The notes beneath the pieces were generated by a model. That model worked only from the letters and a program-made list of their open reading frames with translations. It searched no databases and was not told where the DNA came from. Source: Meconema thalassinum (Eukaryota > Arthropoda > Insecta > Orthoptera > Tettigoniidae). From it: a DNA stretch of 64,000 bases. Location: the NCBI GenBank assembly GCA_946902985.2, contig OX336389.2, forward strand, positions 130,917,572 to 130,981,571, given 5' to 3'. The position numbers and the translations under genes were made by a program. Shown here in pieces: positions 34,785-45,250 of the stretch (position 1 is its first letter; the number at the start of each line of letters is the position of its first letter).

Positions 34785-35583
34785 TAGGGCTCGGATTTTT
34801 AGGTAAATACATATTTTAAGCATTTTTTTTCTATAAATACATAAATTCTTTCTTTTCACTTATTAGCACATAAAAAGACATAATATTTACATTTTTTGAA
34901 ATCAGTATGCTAGATCTTTCTGTTTATTGCATTTTTGTTCTGCGTTACTTCAACGAGTAAGAACCTATGAGCTATCTAATCTTCATGCAGAGCGTATGAC
35001 AGCTTGCAACTGTGTTATTCTTAACTTGTTGCCCCGTGCCACTCACTGTAGAAGCCGGGGATTTCTTTCTCCATCGCATTATTGCACCACGTGCTAGACC
35101 TCCCCCTCCCATATCTACCTGGAGCCAGGCAGTTCATTTCTGGCACTGTGAAATGTAAGGCATTTCTACGATACCTAAAGTAAAATAACTACGAGTTATC
35201 GTCTCTTGCAGAATTTAAAGATAATTTTACTTCTGATGGAGGCGTTCTGTTCTTCCAACCACGTGGGAAAGCAATGAAGGCTGAACAGCGATCTCAAGTT
35301 ACACAACACCTCGAGGGCAAGAAACATATTGGCGCAGTTTCGCGATAATCATCGGGTCATTTGTGATGGACAACCTAGAGATGTGTATTGTAATTCTTCA
35401 GCAGTCAGTGAGTGTAGCATAAATTGCATTCGTGAGTACTGCATACTTTTTACTGTATAATCACATTAATAAACTAAATTATAATTGAATATTTTTACTT
35501 TTTTGTCACATATTTCAGGTATTTTTAATACATAAAAAAATAAATATTTTCCAGATTTTTACCACCTAAAAATCCGAGCCCTA
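34785..35583 (+). mobile_element. hAT-like element with 8-bp TSD
   Basis: The ends TAGGGCTCGGATTTTTAGG and its complement are perfect over 18-19 bp and are flanked by GTTATGAC (34777-34784) and TTTATGAC (35584-35591), a 7/8 match to an 8-bp duplication as hAT transposases make. The 799-bp body carries a broken zinc-finger-like reading frame on the plus strand. Inserted in element G. Confidence 0.8.
35211..35348 (+). pseudogene. hAT N-terminal BED-like zinc-finger remnant
   Basis: The frame reads FTSDGGVLFFQPRGKAMKA, EQRSQVTQHLEGKKHIGAV. The QHL....KH part matches the His pair of BED-type fingers (C..C...H....H), but the two cysteine positions appear to be F and R. An acceptor-like TTGCAG precedes it, and a stop lies at 35346-35348. 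Zinc binding would be lost. The rest of the transposase is absent. Confidence 0.55.
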
Positions 35584-36540
35584 TTTATGACATATCGTAT
35601 TTTTACTGTTCCTTTTTTCATGACAAATATAAGATGATGATTTAAAAGGGATACAGCTTCAAAAAATCAATTTTCAAATATTTTTTATTTTATGCTCCTA
35701 TCCTTTTGGTGAAAGATATATGTCTTTATGCGCCATAGTTTCTGAGTTATGATTTAAAAGGAAATGTTCGTCCTGGAATGCAAATGTTTATCGCTCATTT
35801 TCCCAGAATAGTGTTTTTAACACCCGTTTTAATGATAAATCAAAACTAATTGACATACACTAATGAAACTTTTTGTGAGTATTTCTGCTTACTATATCTT
35901 CGAAATATGTAAATTATGTAAATTCATGTCTCTCTCTAAAATAGTTCTTTTTAACAAAAATTTAGCAAAAATATTGTAAAATTTTGACATTTTCTTTTCA
36001 GTACAAAAGTAAAAATATATGTTGTTAAGATATGTTGCTGAAAGTACTTACATTTCTAGAGGGATATCTTTGCAATAAAATAAAATTAACAGAACCTAAA
36101 AATATTGAGCATTACAGGAGTTATCACTAAAACGCTGCGGCCTTGTATGATGAACAACCACCATTTTGAATTTTGAAAAAATACCCAAATTATTTTTTGA
36201 CATGAATGTAATGCTGTTTTTCATATGCACAAAATGTTATTGGTGTAACTGTTGTGGTTTTGAATGAAAAAAAAAAGATAATTGTTAAAATTTTACCATG
36301 GTAACCTGTTCCAACCCCTTGGTAATCTCATTCAAATTATGTCATTAAGTATAATTAAAACTCCAAACTGAAAAGGGGTGCAATTCTGGCTGTACAGTAT
36401 AACATTCAATTTAATCAGAGCACATGACATACATAGCCTAGGGGAACGACTTTCTCCTCAAGTGTCTAAATGTATTGCTTTAATACGCTACTTTATGCTT
36501 TACCATATAAACTAAAATGTGTAATGTCAACGGATTCAGA

Positions 36541-36662
36541 TAACAAACGTGCGGATGCGGTTAAAAGTCATGCGGGGCGGATGCGGGGCGGATGCGGATA
36601 ACAGTCGTGCGGATGCGGGGAGAATGCGGATAAAAGTCGTGCGGATGCGGGGAGGATGCAGA
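36541..36662 (+). repeat. GCGGATGCGG short tandem units
   Basis: Irregular units of GTGCGGATGCGGGG and GCGGATAAAAGTC repeat about five times. They form the right border region of element G, and single units appear at its left border (33195-33235) and right of repeat B copy 2 (34645-34735). Confidence 0.75.
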
Positions 36663-37082
36663 TAACCTTTTGTTTATCTGCGCAGGGATCTACCTATCAA
36701 CAGCTCGCCGTGTTATCTGGATTTCCTGTCTATTCCAATACTGCTAACATAGGGCTGTTGCCTAATCAGTGTGGTGTTGCAAATGAGTGAGTGACCAACC
36801 AATGTATTTGTTTCTGTTACTACGCACGGACCGGGAATCCCCCATATCTCTCCTCATCCTCCGCGATCCACAATCCTCTCAGATTCACAGAGCTTGGACT
36901 CGAGCAGTACTTACTCCAGCCCCATCTAGATTGGTTTCGCAACAGAAGTTGTTCGACCTTGCGATAAGTGCAGAGCCCTATCCTGCCAGGAACTTCCGTT
37001 TGCTTATAACACTGCAGTTGCGAGCTCTTGATAGGATAAGGCTCAACAGATATTTCAAGCTCAAACAACTTGAATAGTACAT

Positions 37083-37199
37083 TATGCAACGAGCCTATAG
37101 TGGCAATAATTAAGACACGAGTATGTTTATAAAACGAGCGTAGCGAGTTTTATAATTTCCATATGAGTGTCTTAATTGCCATTATAGGCGAGTTGCATA
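37083..37199. repeat. 117-bp near-perfect palindrome
   Basis: Left arm 37083-37139 (TATGCAACGAGCCTATAGTG, then TTAAGACAC and TATAAAACG) pairs with right arm 37143-37199 (TTTTATAATTTCC, then GTGTCTTAATTGCC and TATAGGCGAGTTGCATA) across a loop of a few bases. It could be a cruciform-forming site or the joined ends of a foldback element. The plus strand also has inverted partner sequence (AGTCGAACATAAAATCAATT) near 37927 matching 37207-37228. Confidence 0.85.
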
Positions 37200-38757
37200 C
37201 GACTGTTTATGTTCGACAATAATTATAACTTTATTATATGTTTTAACATAAATATTCATAAATATCTGTGGGATTCAGTAACTTCAGTCAGTGAACAGAG
37301 CGCGCTGGGTGGTTTGCTGACTGAACAGACCGCATGTGTGGGTAAAAGAATTACGAAAGCAGGGACCATTTACTTTACTTGGCAGTGCTATTGTTTACAG
37401 CCTGCATGATATCTAGTGCCGATCAAAACTAGCATTCACTAATATTGTCACCGAAGTCGATTGAAAGCAATGCGCTGTGTAGAAATTGGAGTTGGGGATA
37501 TTAAGGTACAGTGCTATTTCATGTCTCACATTCGCCAGTTTATTTACGCGAACATATGGGACGGTGCACTTCCCATGTCGGTAATTTATGTAGAAGGATG
37601 CTGTGTTGCTAACTTTTGGACGTAGATTCATAAATGTCTTGCATATGTCATGGTATTTTCTCGTTACCGTAAAGGTTCGTGCTGATTTTGTCTTTGTGTT
37701 TGGGATTGTAACTACAATGGTCGATCCGATATCCAATTTGAACTTTCAAATCATGTAATTCATGTCCGACATGTTGGATTTTGAGCGCATACGCGAAGCT
37801 ATTCTTACCTAATTGGTCAATGAATGAGCTCTGATTGGCTGGAGAAACTGTTTGATAATGAAGAATAGTAATATAATGACCCTCATTATCATACAGTTTT
37901 CTGCCATATAATATTTACATTTCGACATAGTCGAACATAAAATCAATTATTTATACAGTTATAAAGTTGTGATGGGATAAATAAATAAACGCCAGATGCA
38001 TTGTCTATTATATACAAACCAGTTAAAGCGGTGCTGACTGTACTGGCACTAGTCACGTGATGCGATGCGGGGGCGACGTGATGACGCTGATGTGTGTCAC
38101 TGGGGAGAGGGGGTGGGGGAGGGGGGTTAAGCGTTCACTAATCCTGGTGACAGCTCACATCAATCTGTCCGTCACGTCACGTAGGTGAGATGCTGCAACC
38201 CCACCAGAATACCAAGTGTGGCAAATTAATTCAATGACACTGGAATTAGTTTAATTTGCTCATTTGCGTGTTATTGTTGTTAGTTTAAAATGGATAGTAT
38301 TTTTCTCTAGTGGTAGGTAGAGTATTACATGTTTTGAAAGGCTAGCCAATTTCAGTGACGGTCGCTGCGTATGGAGATAAGACCTAGCAATTTTATTCTG
38401 CCCCAAACAAACGATGAAAGTAATAACAATGATGATGCGGGCCATTGCAGTTTGAATTAAAATGATAACAGAGGGGTGAGGGGTGAGTCCACCCCTTCAT
38501 CATACTCTCACTCAGATTTATTTCTGTTTTCTGTTGCTGAGGGGTTCATGATTCCATAATTGCACCTGTTGTAGAAATATGATTGATATTAGCCTTATGA
38601 TAATGGCCACAAGAGGTGAAGAACGTAGCGGTATATGACAACCTGTAGAAGTAACTCTGTCAGCGTCTATTGCAAAGACTTATGAACGGCTTATTTCGAT
38701 CCCAGTTCTTATCAAATGCCTTAACTGCAGAGTGGGTAAGTTCAGTTTAACCTACTG
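37200..38757. other. Unassigned DNA with a G-rich run
   Basis: No supported gene. The minus frames 37413-37736 (107 residues) and 38260-38445 have no recognisable domain. A G-rich run lies at about 38103-38128. The left part may be the interior of a foldback element together with the palindrome. Confidence 0.45.
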
Positions 38758-38789
<32 letters not shown>

Positions 38790-38832
38790 TATCAAATCAA
38801 TCGGAAGGTCAGTGTGTGTGTGTGTGTGTGTA
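38758..38832 (+). repeat. Poly-A run and (GT)n microsatellite
   Basis: A 28-base or so A run (38758-38786) and a GT run (38813-38830) precede the mariner element. The mariner entered at the TA next to the GT run. Confidence 0.9.
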
Positions 38833-39700
38833 TAAGGTGTGTACAAAAAGTAACGAGCCGGAGGCATAATTACAGAAACCAGTACCTGTATGTTAGAAGT
38901 ATTGGCCCTGGCTGTTGAGGCACTTGTCCCACTGTGACACGAGGCGGTGAATGGCTGTCTCATAAAATTCCCTGGGCTGCGATGTGAACAGTACCGCACG
39001 TACAGCTGGACGTTGGCGTCCGAGGTGAATCGTTGGCCCCGCAGAGCCCTTTTCAAGGGACCCAACATGGCGTAATCACAGGGAGAGAGAGAGATCTGGA
39101 CTGTATGGAGGGTGGCCGAGAACCTCCCATTTGAATTTCTGCAGGAGTACCGCGACTGTGTTGGCCGTATGAGGTCGTGCATTGTCGTGGAGCCACCACG
39201 GCGGCTATGGCGTTCACTGTCACTCGGCGGTCCTGGGTAATGAGTGCATCAACCAGCTGGACGTTGTCGTCGGTAATGCAGGGGGGTGCCCCAGACCGGG
39301 CATCATCGGCTAACGACACCCGTCCTTCCCTGAAGCGCTTGTGCCACGCCTTGACCCTTGCAAGGGACATGCAGTGTTCGCCGTACACTTGTGACATTCG
39401 GCGATGAATGTCCGTTCCCCTTACTCCTTCCGCTGTCATAAACCGAACAACACCTCTTTGCTCTTCGGTTGACGCCTCCATGTCACTGTTTGCAATGCGA
39501 TTGGCAGCGTTGGACGATTGATGTATGCAGCTGCTCGCTTTGTATCGTCACGTGACGTGCACGCGTGCCCTCTAGTGACGGGCTGTGACCTCCCACACTC
39601 TGGTCGGAACCACACCTCGTTACACACGCCACGATTAGCCGATGTAGTCACCGGTTTGCGCATTCCAGCCTCCGGCTCGTTACTTTTTGAACGCACCTTA
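38833..39700 (-). mobile_element. Internally deleted mariner element
   Basis: Inverted ends TAAGGTG..., then CAAAAAGTAACGAGCCGGAG, are flanked by TA (38831-38832 and 39701-39702). At 868 bp it is about 400 bp shorter than a full mariner. It carries joined pieces of a transposase on the minus strand. Confidence 0.9.
38870..39481 (-). pseudogene. mariner transposase, catalytic core deleted
   Basis: It begins at 39481 with MEASTEEQRGVVRFMTAEG and a helix-turn-helix region (RRMSQVYGEHCMSLARVKAW, RFREGR). Near 39195 it jumps from VNAIAA to HDNARPHTA, so the region with the first catalytic aspartate is missing. The frame then changes at a CT run (about 39082-39092) between YSPDLS and PCDYAMLGPLKRALRG. 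The end resembles mariner C-termini (WDKC). Not functional. Confidence 0.85.
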
Positions 39701-40025
39701 TATTAGGACACAACGTTTCTAATAAGTTAGTATATTAATGCATTTGATTGCTCAATATTCTCCCGCCTTATAAGCAGAGCTGCTGAAGAGATTGTTAAGT
39801 ACGTTTGCTGTTCAATGACTACTTCAGGCGATATCTAACTCAGAAACAATTTTGTACAGACGATTTACGTTCATCTGGATGTATTGTGTTTTTCTTCAGG
39901 TATTCTATATGAATACTTAATACGTCTCATATTTTGGAAATTGCTTTACATATTTTTGTAACAATGTACTAAAGGAAACCATTCATTATTTTCAGTTATA
40001 TTCCAGGAAGATAAAAATGTTACTA

Positions 40026-40551
40026 CAGTAGAGTCCCGCTCAACCGACCTTCGCTTATCCGACACTCCGTGATATCCGACGTTGTTCCCTTACTGAATTG
40101 CATACTTGGCTGTGAGGATGATACGACTCAAGCTGTGATTAAGAGGTGTTCACAAGATCAGCTGTTTGAACTAACTGACCATGAAATTATTGATTTCGTG
40201 AATGCTAACGAAAAAGACGATGGTGACGGCAAGCGCAACAGAGGTGTTGTTTTTTCGTCGATGACGAGATCTTGCAGGAAGAAAACGTGAATCGGAAGGC
40301 AAGCAGACATTGTTGACAAGTTTCTTTTCTTAAGTCATTTGGAACGTTTTTGTCCAATTCTGCATGTACAATTGAATTGATAATTCAGTAAATAGAGTAC
40401 CGTAAAACATGATATTGTTTCAGTAATTCAGTAAAGCCTACCTATTTGTTTTAGTTCATTTTCAAAGTTATTCTGTATTAATCCGACATTTTCGGTGATC
40501 TGACGTTCTCCAGAGCTAGTATACGTAGGTCGGATAATCGAGACTCTACTG
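40026..40551 (+). mobile_element. pogo/Tigger-like non-autonomous element
   Basis: The ends read CAGTAGAGTCCCGCT...CCGACC and the complement CGAGACTCTACTG, with TA at 40024-40025 and 40552-40553. The 526-bp body keeps only a C-terminal transposase piece. The empty site is visible in block L copy 1. Confidence 0.92.
40069..40290 (+). pseudogene. pogo/Tigger transposase C-terminal remnant
   Basis: The 73-residue frame contains ELTDHEIIDFVNANEKDD, a pattern I associate with the C-terminal region of Tigger/Jerky-type proteins (LTD.EII..V). DNA-binding and catalytic parts are absent. The stop at 40288-40290 may be the natural end. Confidence 0.6.
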
Positions 40552-40602
40552 TAAGTTCCATTGAAATAATCTATATTTCTGATATGGAGCTGTTGTTGAA
40601 TC

Positions 40603-40896
40603 ATTTAGGGGCTTTGTGGCATCGTGGTCATGTAGCCCCATGTACTTCGGTGTGTGTGTGTGTGTGTGGAATTTGATACTCCGTGCTACTGTGATGGCTG
40701 TATTAGTGTGTGTATTTTTAATTCAGATGAGGATTGGGACGGAGGCGGCCGTGGCCTTATGTTTCCGAACCATCCCGGCATTCACTAGGAGTAGAAGTGG
40801 GAAACCACTGATAATCACTTCCTGGATAGCTGAGGTGAGAATCGAACCCACTTTTTCTCAGTCTTGCCCTGCGAGGTTGAGTGTACCCCGTTCCAT
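40603..40896 (-). mobile_element. SINE S1, head truncated
   Basis: Minus strand, tail at 40603 (AAGCCCCTAAATGA on minus), a GT microsatellite near 40655-40668, central block near 40740-40830, second B-box GGTTCGATTCTC and GGAACGGGGTACACTC. It stops at 40896 where SINE S4 begins, so the tRNA head is missing. Confidence 0.85.
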
Positions 40897-41245
40897 ATCG
40901 TTCGAGTATACCGACAGTGGTAACTACGCTCGCTAACGCGCAACGCTAGGCCGTGGGCCTAAGCTATTTGCGGAGTCGGTAGACGTGGGTTTGAATCGTC
41001 GGCCGTCCTTGAAGTGGTTTACTATGGTTTCCTATTTTCAACTCCAGGAAAATGCTGGGCCGGTACATTCTGACAGTCCACGGCTGCTTCCTTCCACATT
41101 CTTGCCCAGTTTCATTCATCTTCATTCATTTTATCTCTCATTTATATCTCTCATGAGGTTAGAATCAGGAAGGGCATCCGTCGTAAAACCACCTGCCACA
41201 TAGAATTTCATCGCATTTAATCTCATCGCCGTCCCCCCTTCGGAT
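40897..41245 (+). mobile_element. SINE S4, second copy
   Basis: TACGCTCGCTAACGCGCAAC, a B-box-like GGTTTGAATCG near 40990, the shared central block (CCTATTTTCAACTCC, AAATGCTGGGCC), and the S4 tail AGGTTAGAATCAGGAAGG, CATCGCATTTAATCTCATC. Matches 25770-26108. Confidence 0.85.
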
Positions 41246-41261
41246 TACAACTTGTGGGACG

Positions 41262-41962
41262 TGGGTTGGCGACCACGGGACCCCAGCTGAGTCCGGTATT
41301 GCTTCAACTTACTTGTGCTGGGCTCCTCTCGGTTGTCTTTCCTCTCGACCTCCCTTGCTCAACTCATGTCCTTTTCTGACCCCGACGGTATTAGGGAATC
41401 CAAGGCCTAGTGATTATTTCACTTTCCCGCCTTCATTGGTCCTTGTCTCATCTTTCCTGATCCCTCATTCTTCGAGGGGTCAGACCTCTTGTTTTCTTTT
41501 CATTGTACCACCTGCTTTCTGCTCAAGGCCTTTAAGGAGGCAGGGTGTGTGTAGCCCCACCCTTCTGGTGCACCCTGGCTAGTGCTACACCCTCAAGGGC
41601 TTACGGCTGGTGAGTTCGGGAGTTGGCGACCCCAAGGGCTTCCTTAGCTGGGTCCGGTTTATCTCCTTCTTCCATTGCCTTTGGGACGGTCCCTCTTCCT
41701 CTTCACCTTTCCTGGCTCTCCTTTCTTCCAAGTCCCTTAATTCTCATTCTTCGGGGGTTGAGGGAATTCTTTTCATTCTGTCTTTTGTTTCCCTTATTCT
41801 TATTTTTGTTTTCCATTTCCTCCTCTGGTTTGTAAGTATGTGTTTATTTTTAGGCTTAGAATCATTTCATTTACATTTTCATTATCACCCAAACCATTAG
41901 GAGCCAATAACCTAGATGTTAGGCCCCTTAAGACGACAATTATCATCATCATCTCATAGCTT
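41262..41962 (+). repeat. Long dispersed repeat K, plus copy
   Basis: The two internal blocks (GTTGGCGACCACGGGACC at 41266 and GTTGGCGACCCCAAGGG near 41621) make it dimeric. It ends GATGTTAGGCCCCTTAAGAC and an ATC-rich tail (about 41940-41956). C/T-rich and without conserved coding frames. The matching inverted copy is 23905-24518. The tail type suggests a retroposed element. Confidence 0.75.
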
Positions 41963-42128
41963 ACCCAGTTGAAAACGGAATTAATGAGGGGTAGAAATTC
42001 GTAGGCCTATCATTAGAATGCACAATTAATTCGACTCCTTCAAATACTCCCCAATTTGAAATTAGAATAAATTTTTCGAATGTTCGAACAACGTGGATGT
42101 CGGAATATTACGGTTGTTTGAATCATTC
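41963..42128. other. Short AT-rich gap
   Basis: Nothing recognised. Confidence 0.5.
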
Positions 42129-42452
42129 GCGGCCACGTGGTGTTGGGGTAGCGGTCCTGTCTCTCACCCAGAAGCCCCGGGTTCGATTTCCGGCTCTTTC
42201 AGGGATTTTAGAAACAGGCGTGTGGGCTCGAACGGGGTGCACTCAGCCTCGTGAGGACAATTGAGTAGCTGGCTGACAGTGAGGCAGCGCTCCGGTTACG
42301 AAAACCATGATTAACGGCTGAGGGGCCCCGATGCGCTGACCACGCGTTACCCCAATATCTTCAGGCCAAATGGCTGGGCAGCGGTCGCTTGGTAGGCCCA
42401 GGCCCTTCAAGGGGCGTAGTGCCAGGGGTTATTGTTATTATTATTAATAATT
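42129..42452 (+). mobile_element. SINE S3, plus copy
   Basis: tRNA-like head with B-box GGTTCGATTTCCGG (about 42179-42193), CGAACGGGGTGCACTCAGCC, then CCGATGCGCTGACCACGCG and the tail GGGGTTATTGTTATTATTA. It matches 13227-13550 over its whole length. Confidence 0.9.
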
Positions 42453-42662
42453 CGTACGTTCAAAGTATCGGTACTCGAGTAAGTTATTTCAAATACTGCA
42501 GTTGATTATTAAAATAAATCAAATATTTGAATTATTTGAGGATCATAAAGATCCGAAAATTTCTGTAAGGAAATATATCCAGAGGACTAGTTGTTCCAAG
42601 CAGGGTCGAATCCACGGTGTTGGATTTAAAAAAATGCTTTTATCTGTTTCTTTCCATCGTTC

Positions 42663-43172
42663 GTTCGGTTTTTCTTTCTTTGGTATATTGGCTTTCACGG
42701 CCGGTGAATTAAAACTCAGCAATTGTTCTCGGTTTGTGCCGTGTCTTGTGTGGGGTTTCGCCTAGGACACCAAGCTGGCTCATCAGCGGGCTCTTGGTGT
42801 TCCCGCTCGGACCCCCACTGGAGTAGCGAACTGCGCGCTACCTTCCTTTTTATGAAGCGCACCTGTGCCTCTTCACTGCGTGAACTAAAAGCTCAAGCAG
42901 CCATGACCTCCCTATGATGGCTTCCAAAAAGATGGTATATTAGCTTTCACGGCCAGTGAATTAAAACTCAGCGATTTTTCTAGGTTGTGCCGTGTCTTGT
43001 GTGGGGTTTCGCCTGGGACACCAAGCTGGCTCATCGGCGGGCTCTTGGTATCCCCGCCCAGACCCCCACAGAGGACACGAAGAGCCTGCTGATGAGCCAG
43101 CTTGGTGTCCTAGGCGAAACTCTACACAGGACACGGCACAAACCTAAAAAAAAAATTGCTGAGTTTTTCTTT
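42663..43172. repeat. Repeat H: two direct copies then an inverted copy (hairpin)
   Basis: The unit (GGTATATTGGCTTTCACGG, AATTAAAACTCAGC, GTGCCGTGTCTTGTGTGG, CACCAAGCTGGCTCATC) occurs at 42674-42800, again at 42933-43060, and inverted at 43070-43169. The last two form a hairpin with arms of about 90 bp. A further single copy is at 7015-7335. Frames crossing it are not consistent. Confidence 0.8.
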
Positions 43173-43289
43173 CTTTCCTTCTTTGTGGCCCTTTTTATGC
43201 TCTCATTTCTCTTTGTTTCTAGGTTTATTATTTATAATTATTCGTTCGTCGAATCATTCTATTATTGGCTAAATAGTCGGGTTATTTCA

Positions 43290-43678
43290 CTATTGTCCGC
43301 CTCATTGCGTAGTGGCTGTCAGCGCCGAGGCCCAGGTTCGATACCCAGCTCGGCCAAAGAAAAAAAACAATTCTGGTCTGAGGACTGGAACGGGGTAGAC
43401 TTCACCACCTTGTGAGGCAAAACTGAGACGAGGCGGATTTTTCTCCCACCGCAGCCATCAAGGAAATGGTTTTTCGTGGTTTCCCACATCAACTCCGGGC
43501 GAATCCCGGGATGATTCCTAAATTACGGCCACGGCAGCCTCCTACCCCATCCTCATCTGAATTATAATTACACACACTAATACAGCCATCACAATAACAC
43601 AGGTTATAAGGCAAATTCCACACACCAAAGTACACGGGACATCATGACCACGATGTCGCAAAGCCCCTAAATCAATTA
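43290..43678 (+). mobile_element. SINE S1, full length
   Basis: Head with B-box GGTTCGATACCCAGC (about 43335-43349), GGAACGGGGTAGACTTCACC, central block near 43470, and the long tail with TACACACACTAATACAGCC and AAAGCCCCTAAATCAA. A good reference for the complete S1 structure. Confidence 0.9.
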
Positions 43679-44059
43679 ACAAGGACAACATATTTCACTA
43701 TTGCGAATGTTTCAAATTTTTTAATAAGGTTGGAAATTCGAATCTTTGAATGTGTGAATAATTTGAATTGTCGAACAATTCATATGTTCGAATCAAATAT
43801 TCGTATTTGAAATTATTAGAACTATTCAAACAATTCAATATTCGAGTATTTACAGCCTTAGGTGTGTATTGGTGTTTCCCCTATCAATTCCTAAAACCCT
43901 GAAATGAATTTAATAAAGAATGTTACAAATGTTGCCCTCCACCCCTGCATCTTAACCGCATTATTGCGTAAGTGGGCTACCGGCTGTACCAATCAAAAGA
44001 TCCCTACTAAATTCGAGTCTTACTTATATATGTAGTCTGACGCAGAAGCTACAAATTAC
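43679..44059. other. AT-rich DNA with TTCGAA-type short repeats
   Basis: Between 43700 and 43860 short words TTCGAAT/ATTCGAA recur many times in both orientations; similar words are seen at 42050-42120. No gene. Confidence 0.45.
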
Positions 44060-44545
44060 TCGGATGATGAAATTCAATATGGCACCCGCGCGGAATTTTC
44101 AAGGTTTATAATGGATAACTTACGTTCCAATTGATCAATGGTCACCGAAATTAGCTTTCAAAAAGTTTCTTAAGCTAAAACGTAATCAATTTGAATATTA
44201 GACTGAGCACATCCGCCATCTTGAATAAATAAAAGTATAAAATCAATTACTTACCACCTGATAAACTTGAAATTTCCAAAACTGTTTAAAATAACATACA
44301 GTAATATAAGATTTACAATTTTGCAAATGTTACATTTCATGCACCGCCGTACAGTGGTATTGGTTGTTTCTGTATGTCTTTAGGTCGGCGTCAAACGACC
44401 GATTTTACTTCCGCTGTTCGAGTGACGACCATACCTCATTCTGGTACAGTATGTGTTCATCCTGCCGGGTATATCACGCAATAAGTGATTTATGATTTTG
44501 AATATTAGAATTTTATTTAGAGAGAAGTAGGCTCATGACTTACAA
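44060..44545. repeat. Fragment of the ATGGC-core repeat family
   Basis: An AATATGGCACCCGCGCGGAA core at about 44077 and an inverted one (ATCCGCCATCTTGAAT near 44211) lie 138 bp apart, and GAGAAGTAGGCTCATGAC at about 44520 resembles the family's end sequence. Boundaries are uncertain. Confidence 0.45.
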
Positions 44546-44599
44546 AATGGTGGGAAAATCCTCTTGGAATGTAATCCTCTAAAATGAAAAGCAATAACT

Positions 44600-45250
44600 G
44601 TAAAACAAAAATAATCGAATCCAGCCGATAAAAAATCAGAACATCCTATTGACGTCAAATTGGCAGTAGAAAAGCTAAAGTAAATAAGAGACTTCTGCTA
44701 TTTGGAAGCGAAATAACTAGTAATTGACGAAGCAAAGAGGATATAAAAAAATGTTGGCTCAGGCAAAGAAAGCGTTTCTACAGGAAATAAATCTGTTGAC
44801 TTCAAATATAGATTTAGTTTTTAAAAAGTCATTTTTGAAAGTCTTTGTCTGGAGCGTGGCTCTCCATGTAAGTGAAACTTGGACTGTTGGCGCAGCAGAA
44901 AAGGGGAGATTAGAAGCTTTGAAATGTGGTGTTACAGGAGAATGGTGACGATCAGATGGGTAGATTAACAAATGAGGAATATTAAGATGAGTGGGCGAGG
45001 AGAGATGTTTCCAGCGACTGCAAATAAAGAAAATTGATAGGTTGGTAAGGCACATACTAAGATACCCAGGGATAGCAAACTTAATTATGGAAGCAAGGGT
45101 TGAGGACAGGAACTATAGGGGTAAACCAAGGTTAGGATAGGCTATGTGTATCTGATTGCCTGGGATGTAAGTTGTGGTAGCTATGTACGTACAGATAAAA
45201 CGATTAACTCAGAACAAGGAGGCATCGAGTTTGCATCATACCAGTCGAAA
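44600..45250 (+). pseudogene. LINE reverse-transcriptase fragment
   Basis: Frames with stops and shifts give KVNKRLLLFGSEITSN, then QAKKAFLQEINLLTSN (44760 on), VFVWSVALHVSETWTVGAAE, and later LVRHILRYPGIANLIMEARV and NYRGKPRLG (near 45040-45140). This is the familiar post-catalytic region of a LINE ORF2 (FVWSVALYGSETWT..., GH.LR.PG...., RGRPR). At least one frameshift near 44935 and several stops. A different LINE lineage from the ones at 201 and 14866. Confidence 0.85.

Larger units (their letters stand above)
33185..36697. mobile_element. Nested element G with GCGGAT-rich ends
   Basis: The left border region has GTGCGGATATGGATATC and GGATATCCGCA. The right border region (36541-36662) has many GCGGATGCGG and GATAAAAGTCGTGCGG units. 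The interior between these holds repeat B copy 2, a hAT remnant and about 950 bp of AT-rich sequence (35592-36540). No frame for a transposase is seen. The class of G is not known, and its ends could not be matched to a clear TIR. Confidence 0.5.
33139..36907. mobile_element. MITE X copy 2, split by 3.5 kb of nested elements
   Basis: Ends match copy 1, with TA at 33137-33138 and 36908-36909. The left piece runs to about 33184 (GAGGTGACGCG) and the right piece resumes at about 36697 (CGCCGTGTTATCTGG). Compared with copies 1 and 3, roughly 20 bases at the junction are missing, so the insertion was accompanied by a small deletion or the filler moved in another way. Confidence 0.85.
39703..40602 (+). 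repeat. Block L copy 2, split by a pogo element
   Basis: It matches 32216-32605, with the extra element at 40026-40551. It begins right at the mariner's TA flank. Both L copies are followed by an S1 SINE on the minus strand, so the SINE was part of the block before duplication, or the block is one element. Confidence 0.85.
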
